This document shows positions 9,701 through 20,857 of a DNA stretch of 64,000 nucleotides, in pieces (within the stretch, counting starts at the first letter, position 1; each line of letters starts with the position of its first letter). Origin of the DNA: Metellina segmentata. Taxonomy: Eukaryota > Arthropoda > Arachnida > Araneae > Tetragnathidae. Below the pieces are notes generated by a model. That model did no database searches. It saw nothing but the letters and a program-made list of their open reading frames with translations, and was not told where the DNA came from. Both the position numbers and the translations under genes were made by a program. The stretch spans positions 126,265,260 to 126,329,259 of the forward strand of contig OX375879.1 of NCBI GenBank assembly GCA_947359465.1, given 5' to 3'.

Positions 9701-12700
9701 TCCCGTTCACTTTCTTTTGAGCATGAAGTTCTCACGAATGTTGAGTACAAGTCCCATTTCGCTGCGCAGTGTCGTTGTTTCCAGTTCACTTCCTTTTGGA
9801 CATGGAAGTTCTCACGAACGACGAGTATCAGTCCCGTTTCGCTACGTAATGTCGTTGTTTTCAGTTCACTTCCTTTTGGACCTGGAAGTTCTCACGAACG
9901 ACGAGTATCAGTCCCGTTTCGCTACGTAGTGTCGTTGTTTCCAGTTCACTTCCTTTTGGACATGGAAGTTCTCACGAACGACGAGTATCAGTCCCGTTTC
10001 GCTACGTAGTGTCGTTGTTTCCAGTTCACTTCCTTTTGGACATGGAAGTTCTCACGAACGACGAGTATCAGTCCCGTTCGCTACGTAGTGTCGTTGTTTC
10101 CAGTTCACTTCCTTTTGGACATGGAAGTTCTCACGAACGACGAGTATCAGTCCCGTTTCGCTACGTAGTGTCGTTGTTTCCAGTTCACTTCCTTTTGGAC
10201 ATGGAAGTTCTCACGAACGACGAGTATCAGTCCCGTTTCGCTACGTAGTGTCGTTGTTTCCAGTTCACTTCCTTTTGGACATGGAAGTTCTCACGAACGA
10301 CGAGTATCAGTCCCGTTTCGCTACGTAGTGTCGTTGTTTCCAGTTCACTTCCTTTTGGACATGGAAGTTCTCACGAACGACGAGTATCAGTCCCGTTTCG
10401 CTACGTAGTGTCGTTGTTTCCAGTTCACTTCCTTTTGGACATGGAAGTTCTCACGAACGACGAGTATCAGTCCCGTTTCGCTACGTAGTGTCGTTGTTTC
10501 CAGTTCACTTCCTTTTGGACATGGAAGTTCTCACGAACGACGAGTATCAGTCCCGTTTCGATGCGTAGTGTCGTTGTTTCCAGTTCACTTCCTTTTGGAC
10601 ATGGAAGTTCTCACGAACGACGAGTATCAGTCCCGTTTCGCTACGTAGTGTCGTTGTTTCCAGTTCACTTCCTTTTGGACATGGAAGTTCTCACGAACGA
10701 CGAGTATCAGTCCCGTTTCGCTACGTAGTGTCGTTGTTTCCAGTTCACTTCCTTTTGGACATGGAAGTTCTCACGAACGACGAGTATCAGTCCCGTTTCG
10801 CTACGTAGTGTCGTTGTTTCCAGTTCACTTCCTTTTGGACATGGAAGTTCTCACGAACGACGAGTATCAGTCCCGTTTCGCTACGTAGTGTCGTTGTTTC
10901 CAGTTCACTTCCTTTTGGACATGGAAGTTCTCACGAACGACGAGTATCAGTCCCGTTTCGCTACGTAGTGTCGTTGTTTCCAGTTCACTTCCTTTTGGAC
11001 ATGGAAGTTCTCACGAACGACGAGTATCAGTCCCGTTTCGCTACGTAGTGTCGTTGTTTCCAGTTCACTTCCTTTTGGACATGGAAGTTCTCACGAACGA
11101 CGGGTATCAGTCCCGTTTCGCTACGTAGTGTCGTTGTTTCCAGTTCACTTCCTTTTGGACATGGAAGTTCTCACGAACGACGAGTATCAGTCCCGTTTCG
11201 CTGCGTAGTGTCGTTGTTTCCAGTTCACTTCCTTTTGGACATGGAAGTTCTCACGAACGACGAGTATCAGTCCCGTTTCGCTACGTAGTGTCGTTGTTTC
11301 CAGTTCACTTCCTTTTGGACATGGAAGTTCTCACGAACGACGAGTATCAGTCCCGTTTCGCTACGCAGTGTCGTTGTTTCCAGTTCACTTCCTTTTGGAC
11401 ATGGAAGTTCTCACGAACGACGAGTATCAGTCCCGTTTCGCTACGTAGTGTCGTTGTTTCCAGTTCACTTCCTTTTGGACATGGAAGTTCTCACGAACGA
11501 CGAGTATCAGTCCCGTTTCGCTGCGTAGTGGCGTTGTTTCCAGTTCACTTCCTTTTGGACATGGAAGTTCTCACGAACGACGAGTATCAGTCCCGTTTCG
11601 CTACGTAGTGTCGTTGTTTCCAGTTCACTTCCTTTTGGACATGGAAGTTCTCACGAACGACGAGTATCAGTCCCGTTTCGCTACGTAGTGTCGTTGTTTC
11701 CAGTTCACTTCCTTTAGGACATGGAAGTTCTCACGAACGACGAGTATCAGTCCCGTTTCGCTACGTAGTGTCGTTGTTTCCAGTTCACTTCCTTTTGGAC
11801 ATGGAAGTTCTCACGAACGACGGGTATCAGTCCCGTTTCGCTACGTAGTGTCGTTGTTTCCAGTTCACTTCCTTTTGGACATGGAAGTTCTCACGAACGA
11901 CGAGTATCAGTCCCGTTTCGCTACGTAGTGTCGTTGTTTCCAGTTCACTTCCTTTTGGACATGGAAGTTCTCACGAACGACGAGTATCAGTCCCGTTTCG
12001 CTACGTAGTATCGTTGTTTCCAGTTCACTTCCTTTTGGACATGGAAGTTCTCACGAACGACGAGTATCAGTCCCGTTTCGCTACGTAGTGTCGTTGTTTC
12101 CAGTTCACTTCCTTTTGGACATGGAAGTTCTCACGAACGACGAGTATCAGTCCCGTTTCGCTACGTAGTGTCGTTGTTTCCAGTTCACTTCCTTTTGGAC
12201 ATGGAAGTTCTCACGAACGACGAGTATCAGTCCCGTTTCGCTACGTAGTGTCGTTGTTTCCAGTTCATTTCCTTTTGGACATGGAAGTTCTCACGAACGA
12301 CGAGTATCAGTCCCGTTTCGCTACGTAGTGTCGTTGTTTCCAGTTCACTTCCTTTTGGACATGGAAGTTCTCACGAACGACGGGTATCAGTCCCGTTTCG
12401 CTACGTAGTGTCGTTGTTTCCAGTTCACTTCCTTTTGGACATGGAAGTTCTCACGAACGACGAGTATCAGTCCCGTTTCGCTACGTAGTGTCGTTGTTTC
12501 CAGTTCACTTCCTTTTGGACATGGAAGTTCTCACGAACGACGAGTATCAGTCCCGTTTCGCTACGTAGTGTCGTTGTTTCCAGTTCACTTCCTTTTGGAC
12601 ATGGAAGTTCTCACGAACGACGAGTATCAGTCCCGTTTCGCTACGTAGTGTCGTTGTTTCCAGTTCACTTCCTTTTGGACATGGAAGTTCTCACGAACGA

Positions 12701-14030
12701 CGAGTATCAGTCCCGTTTCGATACGTAGTGTCGTTGTTTCCAGTTCACTTCCTTTTGGACATGGAAGTTCTCACGAACGACGAGTATCAGTCCCGTTTCG
12801 CTGCGTAGTGGCGTTGTTTCCAGTTCACTTCCTTTTGGACATGGAAGTTCTCACGAACGACGAGTATCAGTCCCGTTTCGCTACGTAGTGTCGTTGTTTC
12901 CAGTTCACTTCCTTTTGGACATGGAAGTTCTCACGAACGACGAGTATCAGTCCCGTTTCGCTACGTAGTGTCGTTGTTTCCAGTTCACTTCCTTTTGGAC
13001 ATGGAAGTTCTCACGAACGACGAGTATCAGTCCCGTTTCGCTACGTAGTGTCGTTGTTTCCAGTTCACTTCCTTTTGGACATGGAAGTTCTCACGAACGA
13101 CGGGTATCAGTCCCGTTTCGCTACGTAGTGTCGTTGTTTCCAGTTCACTTCCTTTTGGACATGGAAGTTCTCACGAACGACGAGTATCAGTCCCGTTTCG
13201 CTACGTAGTGTCGTTGTTTCCAGTTCACTTCCTTTTGGACATGGAAGTTCTCACGAACGACGAGTATCAGTCCCGTTTCGCTACGTAGTGTCGTTGTTTC
13301 CAGTTCACTTCCTTTTGGACATGGAAGTTCTCACGAACGACGAGTATCAGTCCCGTTTCGCTACGTAGTATCGTTGTTTCCAGTTCACTTCCTTTTGGAC
13401 ATGGAAGTTCTCACGAACGACGAGTATCAGTCCCGTTTCGCTACGTAGTGTCGTTGTTTCCAGTTCACTTCCTTTTGGACATGGAAGTTCTCACGAACGA
13501 CGAGTATCAGTCCCGTTTCGCTACGTAGTGTCGTTGTTTCCAGTTCACTTCCTTTTGGACATGGAAGTTCTCACGAACGACGAGTATCAGTCCCGTTTCG
13601 CTACGTAGTGTCGTTGTTTCCAGTTCACTTCCTTTTGGACATGGAAGTTCTCACGAACGACGAGTATCAGTCCCGTTTCGCTACGTAGTGTCGTTGTTTC
13701 CAGTTCACTTCCTTTTGGACATGGAAGTTCTCACGAACGACGAGTATCAGTCCCGTTTCGCTACGTAGTGTCGTTGTTTCCAGTTCACTTCCTTTTGGAC
13801 ATGGAAGTTCTCACGAACGACGAGTATCAGTCCCGTTTCGCTACGTAGTGTCGTTGTTTCCTGTTCACTTCCTTTTGGACATGGAAGTTCTCACGAACGA
13901 CGAGTATCAGTCCCATTTCGCTGCGTAGTGTCCGTTGTCTCCGGTCCACTTTCGTTTTGTCAACTATGAACCTCTTGCGGAATCGGATCCCATCTCGCTG
14001 TGATGTCCGTTGTCCTTCGTTAAGGAATTC
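9701..14030. repeat. 80-bp minisatellite, about 52 units
   Basis: A strictly 80-bp unit (for example CTACGTAGTGTCGTTG onward) repeats from 9762 to about 13,920. One unit is shortened by a base near 10,078. Clearly degenerate units lie at both edges (9701-9761 and 13,921-14,030), the usual sign of expansion from the middle. Rare variants recur 1,280 bp (16 units) apart: a CGGGTATCAG variant at 11,101 and 12,381 and again at 11,821 and 13,101, and a GTGGCG variant at 11,521 and 12,801. A multi-unit block was therefore duplicated. The period is not a multiple of three and every frame contains regular stops, so it is non-coding. It sits in what would be the transcribed leader of element B. Confidence 0.97.
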
Positions 14031-14110
14031 ACCTGGGATCTAATTTCTTCTCCCGAAACTTGGACTTCACCAGTCTAAATTCGAAATTTTCACTCTTCCT
14101 GCTGACTAGA

Positions 14111-14127
14111 TAACACCGCTGGCACCA
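14111..14127 (-). promoter_or_regulatory. Candidate primer binding site of element B
   Basis: On the minus strand TGGTGCCAGCGGTGTTA begins one base after a CA that could end an LTR. Retroelement primer sites start with TGG because they pair with the CCA tail of a tRNA. The TGGTGNCAG start resembles tRNA-Leu-type sites, but I cannot assign the tRNA. Confidence 0.5.
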
Positions 14128-14128
14128 A

Positions 14129-14440
14129 TGTTGGTTGGGTTCTTTCGATTGCTTCCATGGTCAAAAAAAGTCAAGCCAGCAGTCTTTAGTCCCAAGATTA
14201 TTTATTTGAGAAAAAGGGACACGATACATTACATAGGTAGTACAGTACCAGAAAACATTCTCTGGTTATGACGATAGCGTAAATTAGCGTTTAACCGAGA
14301 AGAAACCCTATATCCTTTCTTTTCGTTGTCTTTCTCCAGCCTCTCTGTCAATCCTGGCAACCCTTCTCCTGGTTGTCGCGCTTCTCCACTCGCCAACCGT
14401 TCCAGTTGGCGACAGCTTCATGACAAGCAGTTTAACTTAC
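14129..14440 (-). mobile_element. Probable 5' LTR of element B
   Basis: This is placed directly upstream (minus strand) of the candidate primer site. It holds an AATAAA signal at 14,201-14,206, about 70 bases before the CA end, as in an R/U5 region. A start near 14,437 (TGATGTAAG on the minus strand) is possible. No matching 3' LTR is in view because element B is truncated near 4.2 kb, so the borders are tentative. Confidence 0.45.
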
Positions 14441-14444
14441 ATCA

Positions 14445-14499
14445 CGGCATTGCCAGTGGTGCTAGTTTCAAACCAACACCACGGGCAATGGCAACGCCG
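14445..14499. repeat. Imperfect inverted repeat next to the B LTR
   Basis: CGGCATTGCCAGTGGTG at 14,445-14,461 faces a near-complementary copy at 14,477-14,499 with a small internal gap. It could form a hairpin, or be the end of another small element. Its role is unknown. Confidence 0.6.
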
Positions 14500-14906
14500 G
14501 GCTAGCCACTCGGTGACTAGTTTGCCTTTATTAAAAAGGAAAGAAAGAGTTAAGTTTGATCACGACAGGGCTTGAAAAGACGTTCTGGGCACCTTGATCC
14601 ATCGAGACAACCTCATCTGATTGGTTGAAAAAAGTTACGTCACTTAGACTCCACTTTGAGTTCGAGAGTGTATAAGTAAAATAAGTAACTACGAATGTTT
14701 GTAAACAAGACAAGCGTATGGAGACACAGTTAACCAACAATATGCTTTTATGTTTAAGTCAAACTGTTATTTATTATATCAGTTTAAAAGTTTTTCCGAG
14801 TGCGATACCATTGGCTTTATATATTAGCTCTTTATTTTTTTTTTCAGATTTAGCTTTATCACATTTAGTATTGTTATTTGGTGATTTTTACAAGCAACGT
14901 TTTGTG

Positions 14907-15197
14907 ATGAATTCCGATCACATCTGTTCGATTTTCTGCAAGTCTTTCAAGACAAGTTCTGGAATGTTTCAGCATCAAGGGCAATTTCACGGTGCATCAT
15001 CTACAGTCACCAAAGCTGGTAAAAATAGCCTAGCGTGCTCTATTTGCAGTCTGACACAAGCTTTAAAGAAGCAGCTGGAAAGTCATTTTTTGGATGTACA
15101 TGAAATACAATTTGACAAACAAACAAAGCAATTTAATTCTGAGGCTGAATTTCTTGCTTTCAAAAATGAAACGGAACAAGCCACAAATTCTCTCTAA
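14907..15197 (+). pseudogene. C2H2 zinc-finger fragment, possibly N-terminus of a MULE-type transposase
   Basis: The frame is open from 14,718, but the recognisable part starts at the ATG at 14,907. It contains one C2H2-like finger (ICSIFCKSFKTSSGMFQHQG, then a second His) and a second Cys-x2-Cys...His-x4-His motif. After this comes a segment ending in a phenylalanine/tryptophan-type helix (EAEFLAFKNETEQ). This layout resembles the N-terminus of zinc-finger MULE/FLYWCH-type proteins that are common in spider genomes. That resemblance comes from general knowledge, not a search. The frame ends before any catalytic domain, and the next sequence is a short repeat, so it is a truncated relic at best. 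Confidence 0.4.
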
Positions 15198-15201
15198 GTT
15201 T

Positions 15202-15470
15202 ACTCAAGAACTGTTCGCATTTCAAAACCCGCCTGCATCACATATTCGTGATCACAGTTTATTCCTGCTTTCCTTCCATCATGCTTTTTGATAGTTATTT
15301 ATATATCTGCTGTAACACATGTTCACGGTCAGTTTATCCATACTTTTCAAGAACTGTTTACATTTCAAAACATGCCTGCATAACATGTTCGTGGTCACAG
15401 TTTATCCCTGCTTTCCCTCCATCATGCTTTTCAAGAACTGTTTACATTTCAAAACCTGCCAGCATGCCAT
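15202..15470. repeat. Short imperfect tandem repeat (three copies)
   Basis: Segments starting TCAAGAACTGTT occur at 15,204, 15,347 and 15,431, each followed by ACATTTCAAAAC-like sequence. Most of the CATGTTCGTGGTCACAG and TGCTTTCC(C/T)TCCATCATGC parts are shared as well. The last two copies are 84 bp apart; the first interval carries about 60 bp extra. Confidence 0.75.
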
Positions 15471-15920
15471 GAACTCTGTCTCTGTCGTTGAATTGAATAT
15501 GGCCTCCTGTAGCTTGCTTCGCCACGTAATTGCACTTCCACCGTAGAAAGAAACTACACCTCTGCGAGACTTACGTATTTCTGCACAGCTGTTATCTGCG
15601 TCACAAAACAACATCGGGCTTCTGTCATCTTCATTACTGTACACAATGCCCATATCCTATGATATTGCTAAGGTATCTTAATGTCTGCACGATTTCCCAA
15701 TCAGTCTCTGTGGGGTTGTCCAACTTATGAAATACCAAACTCACTGCGTAAGTAATATTTGATCGAGTCCCCATTTCCAAATAAAGCAAACATGCAACTG
15801 CTGATAGTGATGGAATTTCACTTCTTGGCCGGGTATGAATAAAAATATTACTGAATGTACCAAAGTGTGCGACAAAAAGAAAAGCTACTGGTACACAGTC
15901 GTCTACACACAATCCAGTAG
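15402..15920 (-). pseudogene. Ty1/copia reverse transcriptase-RNase H remnant
   Basis: Two overlapping minus-strand frames give one copia-like segment. The first (15,634-15,912) has LSAVACLLYLEMGTRSNITY and a DNPTETDW motif, matching the conserved end of Ty1/copia reverse transcriptase. The second (15,402-15,653) has the RNase H signature FCDADNSC, a GGSAITWRSKLQ segment and a STTETEFMA motif. One frameshift near 15,650 separates them. RNase H would remove the RNA strand during cDNA synthesis. The rest of the element is missing. Confidence 0.88.
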
Positions 15921-16088
15921 AAATGGTGAACTCAAAATCCGTGATTGAAATACGTCGTCAGAGCCATCATTACGTCGTCAGAGTATACATTACAGTTAAA
16001 CTCGCTAAAACCCATAACTTATTGCAATATTAATGAAATAAAGTGATAGCTAGTTGAATTCGGGATTTAATAAATAGAAAGTAAGATG

Positions 16089-16991
16089 GATTGGATTTTG
16101 AAATTTTATGTCGCAAGGTCCAAAAACGGACATGCTGCGCCAAACGCAAGATAAAAAGAAATAAAGTCGATGTTAATGTAAAAGTATTGTACTAAAAGGT
16201 AGATGCAAGTCTTGCGCAATAAATTTAAAATGTCATGATTAAAAAAATATAGAACAACATGGTAAAAAATATAAAAGTATGGAAATGTATGATATAAATA
16301 TCGTGATGGATAAAACTACTATATCAAATTTATGAATCCAATGATACTTAAAAAAGGAAAAAGATTAGGATGAGGGTTTTCACCGATGAGATCGTGTAAA
16401 GTTAAAATTAATGTTTAAAAAAATTTTAAACGATGATGATTAAAATTAGGGCAGTCAATTAAAATATGTTTGACGGTAAAATCTAATGAGCATGTTTGAC
16501 AAAAAGATGCATTCTCGCCCAACAAAAGATGACGATGAGTAAATCGTGTGTGCCCAATGCGAAGGCGAGTCAGTTTGACATCCGTCCCTCGCATTCGAGC
16601 AAATGGCCACAAATGAATGAATGGTTTGATGTTATGTAATTTATTGGTGACTTGCAGATTCCATGACTCCTGCCACAAAGAGTGAATGTACTCCTTTGTG
16701 GACACCTTGATGTCAGTTAAAGGAACGGCTTGCTGCAGTGAAATAGAGGCTGCCTTCGCAGCACTGTCAGCAAGTTCGTTACCTTTAATGCCCACGTGAC
16801 TCGGGACCCAACAAAACAAAATATCAAAACTCCTTTTCCCAAGTGAATGTAAAATGCCAAATATATCTGACACAACGGGGTGACATTTATAATTGTAGCA
16901 CTCCAACTGTTCCAAGACACTCATACTGTCACTATAGACACAGAATTTACTGTGGTGATGAAAAGATATCTGCTGGAGCGCACAATGAATG
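16089..16991 (-). mobile_element. 5'-truncated LINE (I-like, with RNase H)
   Basis: The 903-bp insert is flanked by a 13-bp target duplication, AGAAAGTAAGATG, at 16,076-16,088 and 16,992-17,004. It holds the 3' part of an RNase H-bearing LINE plus about 325 bp of 3' UTR. It ends in a CCAATCC tail, like the larger LINE at 24.9-29.3 kb, whose 3' end also shares an ACTCAAGATAAAAA-like block. It is a typical 5'-truncated copy left by target-primed reverse transcription. Confidence 0.88.
16415..16991 (-). pseudogene. LINE ORF2 C-terminus: RNase H and zinc motif
   Basis: The frame covers the second half of an RNase H domain, with a YSDSMSVL active-site Asp and an FCWVPSHVGIKGNELADSAA segment. It then has the I-clade C-terminal region with RIGHTRFTHRHLL and a Cys/His cluster (FCQTC...KHILIDC). 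It stays open for about 190 codons down to 16,415. The endonuclease and reverse transcriptase are absent because of the 5' truncation, so it cannot act alone. Confidence 0.85.
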
Positions 16992-17004
16992 AGAAAGTAA
17001 GATG

Positions 17005-19220
17005 ATAAGAACAGTACGTCTTACTGTTTTAATACATACTACATATAAATTTTACTGGAATACAAAAGAAAAGGCGATGCCAGATACATATAATAACACT
17101 AAATTGCACGTAATATTAATCTGTATTCTGTTCAAAAGACGGATCCATAAATCCTTTGCATCATGAAATAGGGATCATAAAAATTGTTATTGTGTCTTAT
17201 TTCCTACACATATTGTGGATTTTAAAGTGATAATGATATATTATGTACAAAATTTATGTTTGGTAGCTATAAATGTACTATAAATAGTATGTAATAAATG
17301 TAGCTATAAATAGATGAAAAGGCGATTCCCAAGATACAATATCACATGAAAAAAATATTTAAAAATATATACTTTGTGATTCTAACCTTCTATTTTAATT
17401 GGGCTTATAAAGTGGTAATAGAGCATTGTACAAAAACATGAGTTCTTCAGCAATATCTTATAATTTGAAAATTATTAGGCTTTGAGCATAGTTGAGACCC
17501 GAGGTTGAAGTAATTCATAATATTTATCAGAAGAAAAAAAAAACAATTTTTATATGGTTGGTTGTGAAGAGGTTACATAGAGAGTAGAACTAGACCTTTT
17601 TTTTTTTACTTCAATCACGTGTGATTGGGATTTGAAAATTTTTCTATATCTACAACATGTAAAATTCTGTTTTAATTAAGATTATTTCTAGGAGCACTTT
17701 TCAGTTATGAAATAGTAGTTTAAACAACCACTGTAATTGCTTATTTTCTTATAACAATTATACATTGTAAATATATAAAGCTACAGCTAATGAACCATTG
17801 TTTCCTTGATATCAGTTATAAATTACATAAGTAAAACAATGATGAATTATGCTATGAACAATTTAAGTATTAATAAATTAGTTATTTGTGAAAAAAAAAA
17901 TCATATTTGAAACTGAATGAGGGGTTTGAACTCCTTTGTTTATGCCTGTGTTTTCATACAGCTAATGTACCACTGTTTGATTGATGTCACTTACTCGGTA
18001 GAACGTAATGTACTAAAGGATGATCCAAAAATAACATTGTAGAGAAACTTGTTGCGCGAATTGCAACTGCATTAAATATTTAACACAACATTTGGTAGTC
18101 CAACATTTGAAACCATGAAGAAGGTAGTGTGATAATTTGATTGAAATTGCAAGAATTTTAAAATATTAGTTTTAATGCTAAACAAATGAGGTGAAAGCTA
18201 TGTTACTTCGTACTGCAAGAGAGACGATACTCCCAGAAGTTTTCCATGTCATTCTCCAACTATAAAATAAAGTAATATATAAATTAAAAAATTTTATTTG
18301 TTGCACTATTTATCAAAATTTGTTAACACTAGTTTTTAACTTTAATTTCTTATTTTTAATAGAAATATACGTACAATGCTTTTGTTTAATAATTAATTTT
18401 ACGCTTATTTTAACTTTTCACTTTTAAAATAATTATATTTATATACATTTATGTAATGTAAAAAGGTATTAAAGTTTTAAGTTTCAAATTTAGAAGAATT
18501 ATTTTTTAATTATAAATCTAATTCTAATGACACTCATTTCATAATACTTATCATTTAGTTTAAAGAAGAAATAGGACACAGTTTTACCAAATGTATGAAT
18601 AACTTCAAATTAATTACTATGTGTATAATAGTTCAATGTTTATTGATGTTAGCTCTCTCTATATTTTTTTAACCAGTTTTTTGATTTATAAATATATATT
18701 ATTCCTATATTTATTTATTAAATTCTTTTTCATGAAACAAGAAATTCATTGAGATCATTCAAATCAATTGCATTATGAGTGACTTGATACAGAAAAAATG
18801 TTTTCGTTTTAGCAAAAACACTAGTCGTCATCCACAAGATTAAATCACACAAATCTTATTTAAAAACAATTAAAACTACAAATATTTTTTGGTATTTTAA
18901 ACTTACCAAAAAATGATTTTCACAGCAATGCAAGCAAAAAGTAGAAGACAGCTTTTTGTTTTTCTTTTCATCTCTTTTCATAACGCTGCACCATCTTTTA
19001 CGAACTTGTTCATATTTGGTTACAACAAAAAATATTTTTTTGGTGTTTTAATCGTTGAATTATGACACAAACGGAACAATACAATATTTCTAATTCTTCT
19101 TTTTAACTATTTTCGAATCTTCCATTGCTGTGTGTGTGTGTGAATTAATTAAAAATCTGTAAAAATAAGACTACTAAAAAGATACCCATAGAGACAACAC
19201 AGTTCAAGGAACGCTCGATG
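17005..19220. other. AT-rich stretch without recognisable features
   Basis: About 2.2 kb with no coding frame, no clear repeat and no terminal repeats that I can see. It holds homopolymer runs and simple AT-rich sequence only. Confidence 0.6.
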
Positions 19221-19285
19221 GGAAAATCGTGTACGATGACGTCACAGGCAAGAATCTTCAGCGACTGCAGTTTTTTGTTTCACTA

Positions 19286-19595
19286 GGGGGCTCCGCCCCC
19301 TGCTCGCTTACGCTCGCCAACCCCCGGGGATTGCTACGCAATCCCATTTGGTTTGATTCTCAAACCAACACTCCTTTTACATATGGCATTTGGTTTGCTT
19401 CGCAAACCAACATTCCTTTCGCAGAGTGAAACTATCTGAATAATTTGTATTATCCTGATTTCACTTTACGGTCCATCACGTCACAGCGAGGGCTTCGCCC
19501 CCTGCTCGCTTACGCTCGCCGATCCTCGGGGATTGCTAATTGATCAGGTTTGGTATGCTTCGCAAACCAATACCTCTTACGCAAGTGATTTCACT
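19286..19595. repeat. Cluster of GC-rich tight-loop hairpins, two related groups
   Basis: In AT-rich surroundings there is a run of perfect short palindromes with 3-5 base loops. These are GGGGGC-TCC-GCCCCC (19,286-19,300), GGGATTGC-TAC-GCAATCCC (19,327-19,345), TTGGTTTG-ATTCT-CAAACCAA (19,348-19,368) and TTGGTTTGC-TTC-GCAAACCAA (19,390-19,410). A second, partly decayed group at 19,488-19,575 repeats the same order (GGGC-TTC-GCCC, the CTCGCTTACGCTCGCC link, GGGGATTGC, then GCTTCGCAAACCAA). Both groups share the spacer TGCTCGCTTACGCTCGCC. Function unknown. Confidence 0.85.
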
Positions 19596-19886
19596 CTTTT
19601 TTGCTTTAACACTTAATGCACCCTAAACTAATAGCCGCATGAGTAAAAAATCTTCTGCATCTTGTTCCCTGTACAATTTTAAGTAAACCCTGTTAATCTC
19701 CAAACTTTACGATGAGTACTTTGTACTTTCTCGGTAAACCGTCTGAGAACACAGGGAAAAAAGCGAGCCTTTTTCCTCGCCAAATAAAAATAAATCGTTT
19801 TTATGGCAATTGTTGCACGATAAATTTGATATCTGGCAAACCCGATAGTCAAAAATACATCCCTCCGCGAATTTGCTCCTCGAAAT

Positions 19887-20284
19887 AAAAAATACGAAAT
19901 TTGTGTCACCAACTTTTGATTGCGTCGAATTTATTTATGAACCAATTTTAAAAATAATGGTACCGTAAGAAAGAGTACAGTCTGAGGTATACTGCGCTAT
20001 TTTCAAAATAAAAAACTAATAGTAATACGATATAGATATGACAGTTTTAGTTAACGGCTGTAACAAAAAGTAGCGAAAATATCCAAAGATTCCGAATTTT
20101 GTATGACCAACTTTTGATCGCATTCAATTTAATTATTAACCGATTTCAAAAATAATAGTACCGTAAGAAAGAATACATTCTGAGGTATATTTCTATATTT
20201 TAAAAATTAAAAAATAATAGTAATGAAATATAAATACGGCAGTTTTAAAAAAAAGTAACAAAAATTTCCGGATTTTTCCCGAAT
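19887..20284. repeat. Diverged two-copy tandem repeat, 198-bp period
   Basis: Landmarks such as ACCAACTTTTGAT and ACCGTAAGAAAGA (19,962 and 20,160) recur 198 bp apart through the whole interval, with many substitutions. It may be a short piece of an older satellite. It directly precedes element C. Confidence 0.75.
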
Positions 20285-20327
20285 TTCAAAAAAATATTAT
20301 CAAGAACCAAATTGAAATAAAAAAAAA

Positions 20328-20857
20328 AACTCGAAGTATTCCACTGACATTAGACATGTGCAGGGTTCCAAAAACATAGTCGCTGATACACTTTCGAGGA
20401 TCGAAATTGATTCAATTACGGAATCGCCACTGTTAAATTTCCGAGATTTTGCTCTGTGAAACTCAGAAAAATGATCTGGAGGTACAAACCTTTCATCAGA
20501 ATAATACCTCTTCTATCAAATTGGAACTTAAACCATGCCAGATTTCTGACCCCAATTTGCTATGTGACATCTCTACGGGTATTCCTCGTCCTTTTGTTCC
20601 GAATTCTTTTCTTCTATTTGATCATCTGCACAAGCTCTCGTATCCCGGCATAGCAGCTACAACGAAATTCATTTGTTCCAGATATGTATGGCCAGACATG
20701 AAACGTCAAATAAAGATCTGGGCGTGTGTGCCATGTCAACGATCCAAGACACAGAGGCATACCAAAGCACCTCTAGGCACGTTCTCTCTTCCAGATGCAT
20801 GTTTTGCACAAATTCACATTGACATCGTGGGTCCCTTGCCTCCTTCTAACGGGAATA
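20328..20857 (+). pseudogene. LTR-retrotransposon C: RNase H tail and integrase zinc domain
   Basis: The 5' boundary is at about 20,328. The first residues match the end of a Ty3/gypsy RNase H (HVQGSKNIVADTLSR), with a small lesion before them. The frame then covers the linker and the integrase zinc domain and ends inside the integrase core at HIDIVGPLPPSNGN, where a Tc1 element interrupts it. In the zinc domain the Cys pair is present (CVPCQ), but the second His of the usual HxxxH is Tyr (HKLSY). The order RNase H then integrase is standard Ty3/gypsy, so C is a different lineage from A and B. The upstream gag, protease and reverse transcriptase are absent. Confidence 0.85.

Noticed and set aside
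9557..11608. Plus-strand open frames within the 80-bp array
   Set aside because: They are products of the repeat: the 80-bp period shifts frame every unit and stops recur in the CTACGTAG part.
14718..14906. Upstream extension of the zinc-finger frame to the ATG at 14,718
   Set aside because: The extra 63 codons are hydrophobic and low-complexity, unlike the zinc-finger part. The ATG at 14,907 directly precedes the first finger.
15952..15980. Repeated TACGTCGTCAGAG motif as a regulatory site
   Set aside because: Only two adjacent copies in non-coding DNA with no gene nearby; likely a simple local duplication.
19229..19429. 66-codon plus-strand frame across the hairpin cluster
   Set aside because: Its composition follows the palindromes and it has no recognisable domain.
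19679..19912. 77-codon minus-strand frame
   Set aside because: It overlaps the start of the 198-bp duplication, is rich in Phe/Arg/Tyr and resembles no known family.
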